Assembly (NCBI GenBank): GCA_903813345.2
Contig: CAIIXF020000005.1
Coordinates: 22,077,375 to 22,141,374, forward strand
Source of the DNA: Owenia fusiformis
Taxonomy: Eukaryota; Annelida; Polychaeta; Sabellida; Oweniidae
Direction of reading: 5' to 3'
DNA length: 64,000 bases
Position 1 is the first letter of the stretch. Every line of letters begins with the position of its first letter. Shown here one piece after another: positions 33,792 through 44,579 of the stretch. The notes beneath the pieces are model-generated. The model had not been told where the DNA came from, ran no database searches, and saw only the letters and a program-made list of their open reading frames with translations. A program made the position numbers and the translations under genes.

Positions 33792-36319
33792 TTAAGGTAT
33801 GAGTACCGTAATCCAACACCAAATTCGAAAATTCATAACAATACTTTGCACATATGGCGTTCGTGACCAACTATAAAACGCTTACCCCCCATAGTGTTAT
33901 ATATCAAAATGTACCTGTTCATATAGGGGTTCGATTGATCTACATCAAATTATAGGGAGTCAGGTTACTTTTTGAGATATCAGCGCCATTTATTGTGACT
34001 CGCGTTTGCTACCACTTCCTCAATTCTGATGTGATGGGCAAACGCGTAGTAAACATGCTCACGTCGGAACTATTTTTGACCTACATCGCTATTTTCGTAA
34101 TTCAAATGAAAGTTGAACTCCTCCTCTTTATTTTGATACCAAATAGTGGCATACTAGGTACCCTAGAAGCCAACTATGGCGTTATTTAGAACAATACCAC
34201 GAGTTTTTAAATGGACTATATAGGGGTCATACCTTTTGGCGGATGGATATGGAACCTCATACCTTAATGTGTTATGACATCACACTGATTTTTGTCTCTG
34301 CAACTTTTTTTGGCAGAAAATATCATTTCTAGTTCAAAAATGCATAAAAACGTCGGAACTGGCTGAATATGTGAAAAATTTATCCATTTAGGCTAGAAAG
34401 GGTTAATTTGCCCTACCCCAAATACGTCTAAATACAAATATGCTAGTCTAACTTTGCCACTGTGACGTCACAAATCTAACCTGACTTTCTCTGAGTTTAT
34501 TGAAGAAAATGATACGTCTGATAAACAGCTTTCATTCCCTATATGGCACACCTTCTACTAAGAGTTGCATCATTGACTAAATCTAAGACAAAGGCCCTGT
34601 GTCCCGAGGATTTTGACTGAAATTTGGCCATTTTCGTCCAAATCTAACTAAATTGCAGTTTCCCTCACCCCTGTATTTTGAAATAAATATTGCTACAATG
34701 TAGCAATTTGAAAATCACACATGCTTACTGTTTCTGTCGACCTGACACGTGTATCTAGCCTGTAAAAATGAAAAATCGCTACATTGTAGCAATTTCACTG
34801 AGATATGGGCCCCGAAAATCATGTAATTTTAGCAAAGAATGAAGAAATAACCTGCAATTTTGACGGAATTTCAGAGCGCTTTCTTTCATTCCAGACCCTC
34901 CACGGGCCTCTTATGACCATTCTTATACTCACAGAATGGTTGAAAGTGATTTCAAATCATTGTTTGCCCTACGCAGAATGAAAAAATCGATTCTGTTCTC
35001 AAATTCTGCTAGAATATTGGTCTCTGGCCAACTAGCAGACAATTTTAGGCCTCATATTAATGTGTTATGACATCACACTGATTTTTGTCTCTGCAACTTT
35101 TTTTGGCAGAAAATATCATTTCTAGTTCAAAAATGCATAAAAACGTCGGAACTGGCTGAATATGTGAAAAATTTATCCATTTAGGCTAGAAAGGGTTAAT
35201 TTGCCCTACCCCAAATACGTCTAAATATGCTAGTCTAACTTTGCCACTGTGACGTCACAAATCTAACCTGACTTTCTCTGAGTTTATTGAAGAAAATGAT
35301 ACGTCTGATAAACAGCTTTCATTCCCTATATGGCACACCTTCTACTAAGAGTTGCATCATTGACTAAATCTAAGACAAAGGCCCTGTGTCCCGAGGATTT
35401 TGACTGAAATTTGGCCATTTTCGTCCAAATCTAACTAAATTGCAGTTTCCCTCACACCTGTATTTTGAAATAAATATTGCTACAATGTAGCAATTTGAAA
35501 ATCACACATGCTTACTGTTTCTGTCGACCTGACACGTGTATCTAGCCTGTAAAAATGAAAAATCGCTACATTGTAGCAATTTCACTGAGATATGGGCCCC
35601 GAAAATCATGTAATTTTAGCAAAGAATGAAGAAATAACCTGCAATTTTGACGGAATTTCAGAGCGCTTTCTTTCATTCCAGACCCTCCACGGGCCTCTTA
35701 TGACCATTCTTATACTCACAGAATGGTTGAAAGTGATTTCAAATCATTGTTTGCCCTACGCAGAATGAAAAAATCGATTCTGTTCTCAAATTCTGCTAGA
35801 ATATTGGTCTCTGGCCAACTAGCAGACAATTTTAGGCCTCATATTAAGGTATGAGTACCGTAATCCAACACCAAATTCGAAAATTCATAACAATACTTTG
35901 CACATATGGCGTTCGTGACCAACTATAAAACGCTTACCCCCCATAGTGTTATATATCAAAATGTACCTGTTCATATAGGGGTTCGATTGATCTACATCAA
36001 ATTATAGGGAGTCAGGTTACTTTTTGAGATATCAGCGCCATTTATTGTGACTCGCGTTTGCTACCACTTCCTCAATTCTGATGTGATGGGCAAACGCGTA
36101 GTAAACATGCTCATGTCGGAACTATTTTTGACCTACATCGCTATTTTCGTAATTCAAATGAAAGTTGAACTCCTCCTCTTTATTTTGATACCAAATAGTG
36201 GCATACTAGGTACCCTAGAAGCCAACTATGGCGTTATTTAGAACAATACCACGAGTTTTTAAATGGACTATATAGGGGTCATACCTTTTGGCGGATGGAT
36301 ATGGAACCTCATACCTTAA
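33792..36319 (+). mobile_element. X-Y-Y-X block inserted at TTAA
   Basis: X (33796-34267) and X' (35848-36319), each 472 bp including the final TTAA, are nearly identical direct repeats. Between them lie Y (34268-35060, 793 bp) and Y' (35061-35847, 787 bp), also nearly identical, Y' lacking 6 bp. TTAA occurs at all five borders. X has short TIRs GGTATGAG / CTCATACC next to TTAA, which points to a piggyBac-type MITE. The interrupted R1 repeat gives the empty site with a single TTAA. No long ORF is present. Short ORFs (33995-34189 and its twin 36047-36241) show no known motif. Confidence 0.85.
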
Positions 36320-36690
36320 TATCTACATTTGTAGCATTATTAATATCCTTTATAATTTTTTTACATTTACAACATATTGCTATTACAGTTTTACATATTG
36401 CACCTAAATTACTGTAAAATCGGCACTAAAATGGCTGCCATTTTAAAATGAGCGGCCATTTTCAAAATCGGCTTTCGAGCAGAACTTCTACCCCCATAGG
36501 GTATATGTGTACAAAATATGAACAAAATCGGGCCAACGGTATTTGAGTTATTGCCCGGACGGACAGACGGATGGATGGACGTATGTACGTACGGACGGAC
36601 GGACGGATGGACGGACGGACGGACGTACGTATGGACGGACGGATGGAGGCGTTCCCTATATCCCTCCGAACTTCGTTCGATGGGATAATT
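36320..36690 (+). repeat. GGAC-tailed family R1, 3' half
   Basis: It resumes TATCTACATTTGTAGCATTA and runs through the R1 body, a 90-bp GGAC/GTAC microsatellite (36557-36645) and CTTCGTTCGATGGGATAA. Confidence 0.88.
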
Positions 36691-36704
36691 ATAAAAATAG
36701 GACC

Positions 36705-37368
36705 CAAGGTCCTGTGCTCACACATTTTGGAACCTCCAGAGGAATGTATATCCTGACTTTCAAACAAAAATATTGATTTGGATTTGTAGTCTCGAACTTT
36801 GAGAAACTTAGACAGCACAGTTGTGTGACCTAGCTTGATGACCCTTGACCTTGAAAATTTTACTTATTTAGAGCTCAGTAAGGTCTTTTGTGATTAAGCT
36901 GACTAAAATTTACATCCAAAAATCCTACTTTTTGTCAAATTTTATAGAGTAAACACCAAAAACTGCAATTCCAAGAGCTTTGAAATCTTCAGAGGACATA
37001 AGTCATTTGAAAGTTCTACTTAAACAAAGTGTCTAGTATTTACAGAAAATTTGACTTTTTGACGTCAAAATCAGCAATTTCTCGGAAACTGGGCGAGCTT
37101 GGGAAATGGCGATGATAGGTCAAATAGGCATTATGGATATGCATAAAATGACTGTGGATATGACTCAATCCGAATGGCAGTTTTAATTTGTGCGGCCAAT
37201 GTTGACGGAAGGACGGACGGACGGACCAACGGACGGACCAACGGACGGACCAACGGACGGACCAACGGACGGACGGACCAACGGAGGGATGGACGGACGG
37301 ACGGACGGACCAACGGACGGACGGACATCTGGTCGATCCCATAGGCTCACTGTGTGAGCCAAAAAGCA
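36705..37368 (+). repeat. GGAC-tailed family R2, copy 3
   Basis: CCCAAGGTCCTGTGCTCACA through TTAATTTGTGCGGCCAATGT is shorter than copy 1 (internal deletion around 36917). It then has a long GGACGGACCAAC microsatellite (37204-37328) and CTCACTGTGTGAGCC. ORFs rich in Arg-Pro-Ser-Val on the minus strand are the microsatellite. Confidence 0.85.
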
Positions 37369-37429
37369 TTGGATTTGTATCTTCACAAAAAACATATTTG
37401 GATACATGAAATAATTATATTACTTGAAT

Positions 37430-38360
37430 TTTTGTATTCTCCATTTAAGTAAACCTATGGCAAATTACACAAACCTTCTCACAGCTTTGACCATTGATAA
37501 AACTGGTCAAGTGAACTCCTTTGAGTTAGATATTCGCCGTCACAATATCACAGAATGTGTGTTAATACAAGTTTGTATTTTAACAATGAAGTATAATATA
37601 TACAGATGAGTTAATATAGATTTTTTAAATCAAAGGGTACAATTCTTTCATTGAAAAGTACAGAGGTGTGAACTTCTGTTACATAACATGTGCATTACTG
37701 AATCCAACTATTTCAACTAGCCACAGTGTACTAACAGCGAAAACATTCCAAATTTTCAAAACCAAAAATGGTTTTGCAACTTTAACACACAAGATCTCAA
37801 CAATTAATGTGTTTATGCACTAATTTTTTGTTCTTACTCATAATTAGGTCTAGTTTGGTTGTGTTTAGAGCAAATTCACTTGCTAAGCAGGTAAGGAATA
37901 TACAATTAATATTGTTTTAATTAGCGAGGTATCAATACAATAAATCTTTCTGGGTCTTGTCCACACATTTCATCATAGCTTCAAGAAGTTGTCCACGCTC
38001 ATTACAAGGGGTGAGACTATAAACTGGCACACTTTTGAGCTTTGACATTTGAAGAAAGACATTTCCTAGACGTGAAGTTCTGAGCTTCAGAAATTGTAGT
38101 TTTCTGTCAATGTTTTATGAAATAAATGCTGAAATAATTTGACAGTTAAAATGGGCATTTCAAAAAGAATATGTCTTTCTATTCTTTTTTGCATGAATAG
38201 TTATGCATTTAACAACAGTTTACAATAAATTATTTGACAAGAATGAACTTTTAGGCCAAAGACAACCAGCAAAAAGCTGTAAACAACTAGAGGAAATTGC
38301 CATTTGCCTGCTGATGAAACCACTGTCAAGGCTGACTAAACTGAATATTTGAAAACTTAC
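37430..38360. other. Intron 3 next to exon 3, nothing recognised
   Basis: AT-rich, unique-looking sequence directly downstream of exon 3 on the gene strand. I see no repeat or ORF that I can support. Confidence 0.5.
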
Positions 38361-38506
38361 AAGTTTCACTGTAGTTCTCCCCTCTGCATTGACGCTGTAT
38401 TCTACCACACAATATATAACAACTGCAACCAATGCTGCTATGAGGGCATATAGCTCATAGATTCGCTCTCGCACCAAACCATGAATAACATAAAATACAC
38501 AGAATG
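38361..38506 (-). CDS. Exon 3 of the multi-pass membrane protein gene (membrane segments 2-3)
   Basis: The acceptor is CTATTTTCAG and the donor is CTT/GTAAGT. Phase-1 entry makes Ala81, then FCVFYVIHGLVRERIYELYA completes membrane segment 2 and a charged loop. A third hydrophobic run (LIAALVAVVIYCVV) follows, and the exon ends in a polar stretch EGRTTVKL. Exit is phase 0. The alternation of charged loop and hydrophobic run is typical of a polytopic membrane protein. Confidence 0.83.
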
Positions 38507-39715
38507 CTGAAAATAGACAGTCCTAAGTTATAAAATGAGAATACAGTTCATACACTAAATATATTAATCAATGACATTAAAGATTTATAGTAAACGATTA
38601 AATATGCAAGGAAAAAATATTGTGAATCTGTGATAAAAGAAGACATGTACTTGCAATTCAGAACTAAAATGTCTTTGAAAATGCACTGTTAAGAATGTGA
38701 AAGCAAAAAATAACTGTGACGCTGAGTCCATTTCAATGTTTTATTTTCATCAATAAAACCTAAATCTAAGGAATCAAAAGACCACAGTGCTGTAATATAT
38801 AGAAAAATGAATTGACATTGTACATGAATGACATTTTTGTATATCAGATTATTAGATTTATGTGATAAATTGAGAAAGAGTTGAAGGCATGCGAGGCGAA
38901 TCCTGGAAACAAGGGTTCGGAAAAGCAGGGTTCACTGTTTATTTCCGTTGACAACTGTGCGAAACTACATTCATAATTCATACAACAGTGAACAGGAGGT
39001 TTATAGTCAGACCCGGGTGCGCCAATCCCTTATGTAAACAACTGTTTCGCGGACCAGGGTTTAAGGCCATTCCAAACGAAATAAGTGTTTAATGAGGACA
39101 TGAAATATAAAAGTTCGTTTTATTAGAATTTAATACATATTCTTTTGTATCTACCAAGATGTTAAACATATTAGAAATGGTTATGTTATGATTGGACTAA
39201 AATGTGCAAAGCTAGAAGACTCCTTATACTCGTTCGTTCTCTATTTTGACTTAGATAATATATCAGTACAACGGCCACTAAAACGAGGAAAAATTGACCA
39301 GTAGAGAGCGATTTGAATCACATTTATTTTTATTTTATAAATATGGATAAAATTTGATTTAAATACAATTCCGCACTATTACCATCATCCAGTGTTGACA
39401 ATTTCTGTTGTGTCAGTCTGGGTCAAAATCTTATAATGTGATTTGATAACGAGGAACCCATCTGATAAAAGCAATTTTGAAAACTCCCGAAAATAACACG
39501 AACGATTCTAATTATGAACCGTTCACATTTTTGCAAAGGCGGATTTGGAAGACGGCAAACCCAGGTTTTGAGGGCACGACTTATGGCAACAAGTACTTCT
39601 GAATAAATCTGTGGCCTCTTGCAATCTAAGGAGTCAGCCATGTTAATTTTTTCAAAAATAACAAAAAATAACATGGCAGAGAAACATTAAAATATGAGAG
39701 CCCAAACAGTATATT
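38507..39715. other. Intron 2 sequence, nothing recognised
   Basis: There is no known repeat apart from a CTGTGGCCTCTTGCAATCTA segment (39597-39690) related to the hairpin at 54533-54624. The minus-strand ORF at 39423-39674 includes that segment and has no recognised domain. Confidence 0.45.
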
Positions 39716-39916
39716 ATGTATATTGTTAGTACCTCAGTGTAAATACTCGCATCTGATTGGTCAATTAGCGGTCAACAATTTTGCCTGTAACCCACCTATG
39801 AATCATGGGAAATAATATTATTGACCGCTTGTTGCATCTCATGCGTTATTGGTATGGACTGTGTGACTGTAATACGGATGTGAATTATGGGATATATATG
39901 ACGTCATCAAACAAAC

Positions 39917-40586
39917 ATGGCCATGGCAGACGAACGATTTGTGAACGTTGACGAAGATATTATATTATCATTACTTGAAAACAAAGACAGCAAAAACACA
40001 AAGAGAAATATACGATTGACTATGACTATACTCGACGAATATGCGGTATTCAGTAAGGTGGCAAAAATAGAAAGTTTAAAGAGAGAAATAGATGTTGACA
40101 ATTTTCTGCAAAAATTTTATGTCGGCGTTAGGAGAAAGGATGGGGAAATGTATAAAACAAAGACTTTCCAAATGTTGAAATGGGGAATAGGAAGATATTT
40201 AATGGATAAGAAGAAAATGGACATAAATGGGGAACATTTTAGAGGATCGAATGGTGTGTTCAAAGCGATGATTGTTGAATTACAGCGACATGGAAAGGGC
40301 AAGGTAACCCATAAGCCTGTCCTAGAGCCAGAAGATTTACGCAAAATCTACGAATGCTTGGATTTAAATACTCCAAAGGGGTTGCTGTATAAGGTCTTTA
40401 TAGACATCATGATACATTTGTGCAGGAGGGGTCGTGAGAACCTTAGGTCAATGTCCAAAAAAACATTCCATGTCTGTTCTGATGGGACTGGGGCAAAGTT
40501 TGTGGAGCAAGTCACTGGAGAGTTGCAGAAAAACCACAGGGATGGTTCTTCAAGTTTGGCTGAAGGGAGAATGTATGAAATTAAAG
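39917..40586 (+). CDS. Crypton recombinase exon 1 (N-terminal domain and first catalytic Arg)
   Basis: The exon encodes residues 1-223, starting MAMADERFVNVDEDIILSLL. An ATG six bases downstream is an alternative start, and the degenerate copy at 60050 aligns its ATG with MADERFV. Residues 1-125 look like a core-binding helical domain. VFIDIMIHLCRRGRENLRSM at 160-179 holds the first catalytic Arg (R171, RG-x-E pattern). The exon ends AAAG/GTGAGT in phase 1. The fold belongs to the DUF3504-like tyrosine recombinases found in Cryptons and in several domesticated animal genes. The enzyme would cut and join element ends via a covalent Tyr-DNA link. No stop or frameshift is seen. Confidence 0.82.
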
Positions 40587-40814
40587 GTGAGTCTAGTTGT
40601 ACATTATACAACTACATAGAGTTATTGTATACAATACATCATATATGACTGTAGTCCATGAAGTGATGTATTGAAGTAAATTCCAAATATGGCCCTACAT
40701 GTAACTGAGATGTGTCAGCCTAGGCCCCCCTAATACTGAGTGTACATGTACATATATACCTATCATAGGTGCATTCATTTATTCACTATACAATGTATGT
40801 AATATATCTTTCAG

Positions 40815-41069
40815 GAAATCCAATGTGCCCTGTGAAGTCTTTTGAGCAATACATGGCGAAGCTCAACCCAAGATGTGAAGCCTTTTGGCAATGTCCAAGT
40901 AGTGTCACATCAGCTACAATTGATCGTGCTGACTGGTATCAAGCAAAGCCTATGGGTCATAATACGTTAGGAGGTTTAATGAAGACAATCTCAGAACTCG
41001 CTCAACTCTCCACCATATACACGAATCACAGTCTTCGTTCAACTGCGATCCAAACTCTGATTGACAATG
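40815..41069 (+). CDS. Crypton recombinase exon 2 (HxxR motif)
   Basis: The acceptor is TATATCTTTCAG and the donor is AATG/GTAAGA, phase 1 in and out. It starts GNPMCPVKSFEQYMAKLNPR and carries FWQCPS and DWYQAKPMGHNTLGGLMKTI, typical of the DUF3504 type. NHSLRSTAIQTLIDNG supplies the catalytic His295 and Arg298 of the H-x-x-R motif. Confidence 0.85.
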
Positions 41070-41332
41070 GTAAGAGCTTTTCGAAATATGGATCAATGAT
41101 AGATCTTTGATATAATGATTGGCTTTCTAGGATTACCCCAATATAATTTACTTTTTATTATGAAATTTAGTGACTATTTATGTTTTTGTTTTCTTAAATT
41201 TTGTGAAAAGGGGGAGAAACAGTAACCAAAAATTACCAGGGTTACAGTTCGTCAATTGTCAGTAGGCTACATTAACCAGAACAGTATTAGAAAATGCATA
41301 TACTTACAGTAATGTAAACACCATTTTTTCAG

Positions 41333-41898
41333 GGTATGACCGAGGAGAAGTGAGGAAAATATCTGGTCACAAATCAGAGACAAGTATCAGTTCTTACGCA
41401 CATAGAATGACTTCTAACAAGAAGAGGAGAATGTCATCAACTTTGTCAGAGTCTCTTACTTCATCATCATGTTCAACTAAACCTGCTAATCTTGATTCTT
41501 CTGTGCAGGAGAATTCAAGCACTAAGATAAATGACAAAAGTGAACAGGGTCAAGAGAACTCAAATACTGCATCGGTGACACATTCTGGGGATATTGTGCA
41601 GGAGCTTTTTTTGTCAGATGACATGGATGATGAACTAGTGATGGCGACAAATGAAATACTAAATACTTTAAGTACTAATAAAAGCAGTGTATTGAGTACA
41701 AATGCCAGTGTTCCCATTGTATCGGATACAAATCCATGTACTAGTGCAAGTGCTCATAGTCACCTGAAGGCATTCAGCAATGACAAACTAGTCACTCCCT
41801 TATCTCCTATAAATGTACACAATGAAATGAATTTAGTTCCAAATAGTTTTAATTTTAGTAATTGCCAGGTGCACATCCATAATTATGGTCCAAGATAA
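41333..41898 (+). CDS. Crypton recombinase exon 3 (catalytic His and Tyr, disordered tail)
   Basis: The acceptor is CATTTTTTCAG and entry is phase 1. YDRGEVRKISGHKSETSISS places His321 and the nucleophile Tyr330 (SSYAH) nine residues apart, the canonical spacing. Basic KKRR and a Ser/Thr/Asn-rich, probably disordered tail of about 150 residues follow, ending HIHNYGPR and TAA. The total protein is about 496 residues. Because all five recognisable catalytic residues (R171, H295, R298, H321, Y330) are present, the copy may be recent and competent, or a domesticated gene. Confidence 0.85.
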
Positions 41899-42344
41899 TA
41901 AACCAAGAACTGCCTATGAACAGCTTTGTACACATCAAGAGCTGTAGAAGACGTTTATATTTGACAGTATGATTGGGACTGTGGCCACTTGAAAAGAGTA
42001 CAGGAGTACTGTATATGTTTATGTTATTGTATTAAGTCATTATTTATAACAAAGTTATTGTGAAAAATCTTCATATTTATGAAATAAATAGAAATATGTT
42101 TATGAACTTAAAACATTGTCATGATATTCTTAATGCAGCTAATAGTGTTGCATTATTTATTACACAGCATGGTAATTAGTTAATTACAGGCCTAGATTGG
42201 AATATTTCTTAATCGTCACTTTACCCTAGTCAAGTGCATGTCAGTGCTGCCATCTTAACTAAAGATAAAAGTTAAAAATATCTTATGGTAACTAACTTCC
42301 CTCGTAGGGTTGCAATCATGTAGTTTCTTCTGACTAACAAAACA

Positions 42345-42513
42345 ATTGTAGACCTCCCCATTTGGTCAACCAACAAAATTATATACCTCGACTGTAAACC
42401 TTGAAACTACTGTTGACCTCGACCTTCGGTCTCGGTCAACAGTAGTTTCGCGGTTTACAGTCTCGGTATACAATTTTGCCTGTTGACCTCTGGAGAGGTC
42501 AACAATTGTATAT
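42345..42513 (+). repeat. Palindromic 3' terminus of the Crypton
   Basis: ACTGTAAACC and GAAACTACTGTTGACC pair with GGTCAACAGTAGTTTC and GGTTTACAGT around a TCGACCTTCGGTCTC loop. The outer parts GGTCAACCAACAAAATTATA and TATACAATTTTGCCTGTTGA pair too. Copies occur at 60325-60490 and 60700-60860. Confidence 0.8.
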
Positions 42514-42655
42514 TGTATAGTATTGTATTGTATTTTGTTTACCACAAATGAGGGTGAGCAATACCTCTTGGGTTATCCGTGCCGGGACTATAGTCCTGTA
42601 CCGAGCTCAGTCTTTTGCCTGTACTTTAATGTGCACTCATACATAGCCATACAAC

Positions 42656-44579
42656 CACTAGGGCAGAGCATTTGTACTGAAAGGAGCGTTTTCAGTACAA
42701 ATATGTACTGAAAAATGTACTAGTTTTGTTTCAGTACAAATTTAAGTATATTTTTGTATTGAAAAATGCACTGAATTTTTTCAGTATATTTTTCAGTACA
42801 AATTCATGTACTGAAAAATATACTGAATTTTAAGTACAAATTTAAGTATAAATATGTACTGAAAAATGTATTGAATTTTAAGGACAAATTTAAGTGCAAA
42901 AATATACTGAAAAATGCAATGAAAATTTAAGGATAAATTTAAGTACAAATATATACTGAAAAATGTACTGAAATTTAAGTGCAAAAGTCAGTATAAAAAT
43001 GTACTGAAAAATATACTGAAATTTACGGATAATTTTAAGTATGAATATATGCAATGAGAAATATTTGTGCCCAATAATGGAAATAAGAGAAAACGTAAAT
43101 GTAAGGCATACTTTATAAACTCTAAATCACTCAAAAAGTTCTTAGAATGGTGAAAAAGTGCATGATTTTAAAAGAATTTTTAGCTGGGGGGGGGGGGTTC
43201 GCTTGGACCCCTGAAACCCCCCCCCACAGGAATGCTATTACATTATGAAATTATTTTGGATGCTTCCTTTACAGCAGCCTTTAACCAAACTTAAAAGAGT
43301 CTCTCTGTAATCAGGTTTGTTTTGCCTTGTCAAAATATTTTGTTTTGTAAGTTGACTAATAAAGTTTCTTTAGACACATCCTTTAAAGCAGACTCTAATC
43401 AAACTGGAGAGGCTAGGTTTACTGTAATTAAGTGATTTATTAAAATGGCCTAAATCACTCAAAAAGTTCTTAGAATGGTGAACAAATGCATGATTTTAAA
43501 AGAATTTTTTGCCGGGGGGGGGGGGTTCGCTTGGACCCCTGAACCCCCCCCCCCCCAGGAATGCTATTACATTATGAAATTATTTTGGATGCTTCCTTTA
43601 CAGCAGACTTTAACCAAACTTAAAAGAGTCTCTCTGTAATCAGGTTTGTTTTGCCTTGTCAAAATATTTTGTTTTGTTAATGGATTAATAAAGTTTCTTT
43701 AGACACATCCTTTAAAGCAGACTCTAATCAAACTGGAGAGGCTAGGTTTACTGTAATCAAGTGTTTTCCTTTTAATAAGTTATGTTTTTGGATTTAATTA
43801 TTTAAGACACATCCTGTAATAATATCTGATTGCATTTTCTCCATCAATAAATTTCTTTTTAGCCTGATCAAACCTATCAAATATAATGCATATATAAGAG
43901 TTATGTACTGGGAGGTTTTAGATGCCCATATTTCCTGAGGGATAAACCCTTTATTTAAAACTGATCGTACATAACATGTGTATTACATACCTTTTGAGGT
44001 TTCAAGATACATTCTACCTTATTAAGTTCTAGAATTCAAAAACATTAAAGGTACACATTTTCTCAGTCTTAAAAATAAGTTTTTCATGAGATTTTCACTC
44101 ATATTGCTTGAGCAAATTAATAAATTGATATCAAAATTAAAATATATAACATGGACATTCAACCTCATTTGTTCGAGTATAGCAAAATCCATGGTATAGA
44201 TGTCAAAGTCAGGAAGATGTTGTAATTCAAAATCTAAGTATATTTTCAGTATAAATTTACACTTAAATATGCCCTTAAATTTCAGTATATTTTTCAGTAC
44301 ATATTTGCACTTAAAATCACACTTAAATTTCAGTATATTTTTAAGTACATATTTGCACTTAAAATTCAGTATATTTTTCAGTATAAATATATACTGAAAA
44401 TGTACTTAAAATTTCAGTACATTTTTCAGAACATATTTATACTGAAATTTGCACTGAAATTTTAAGTATATTTTTCAGTACATATTTATATTGAAAAATA
44501 TACTTAAAAATTCAGTACATTTTTCAGTATATATTTGTACTGAAAACGCTCCTTTCAGTACAAATGCTCTGCCCTAGTG
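42656..44579. mobile_element. AGTAC-armed TIR element, copy 2 (1.9 kb)
   Basis: The tips CACTAGGGCAGAGCATTTGT and ACAAATGCTCTGCCCTAGTG, and both AGTAC-rich arms, match copy 1 (7863-10393). The centre differs: a roughly 330-bp segment is tandemly doubled (43121-43451 and 43452-43790, each with a G-run and a C-run around TTCGCTTGGACCCCTGAA), and the segment equivalent to 9030-9320 lies in the opposite orientation. No transposase is present. Confidence 0.85.

Larger units (their letters stand above)
39716..42515 (+). mobile_element. Crypton-type element with intact three-exon tyrosine recombinase
   Basis: The recombinase ORF (39917-41898, two introns) is flanked on the 5' side by GTTAGTACCTCAGTGTAAAT and CTGATTGGTCAATTAGCGGT and on the 3' side by a 165-bp imperfect palindrome (42345-42513). 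Related 5' sequence, ORF start and 3' palindrome recur in the same order at 59373-60490, which marks these as parts of one element. No TIRs are visible, as is usual for Cryptons. It lies in intron 2 of the membrane protein gene, on the opposite strand. Confidence 0.8.

Noticed and set aside
33995-34189. Small protein gene present twice (also 36047-36241).
   Set aside because: The duplication is explained by the X repeat. The frame has no known motif and lacks splice or transcript evidence.
37204-37328. CRISPR-like spaced repeats in the GGACGGACCAAC tract.
   Set aside because: This is a simple microsatellite in a eukaryotic intron; there are no unique spacers.
36543-37407. Long Arg-Thr-Asp-Gly or Arg-Pro-Ser-Val repeat proteins.
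   Set aside because: These are translations of the GGAC/CCAAC microsatellites of families R1 and R2 and appear in several frames.
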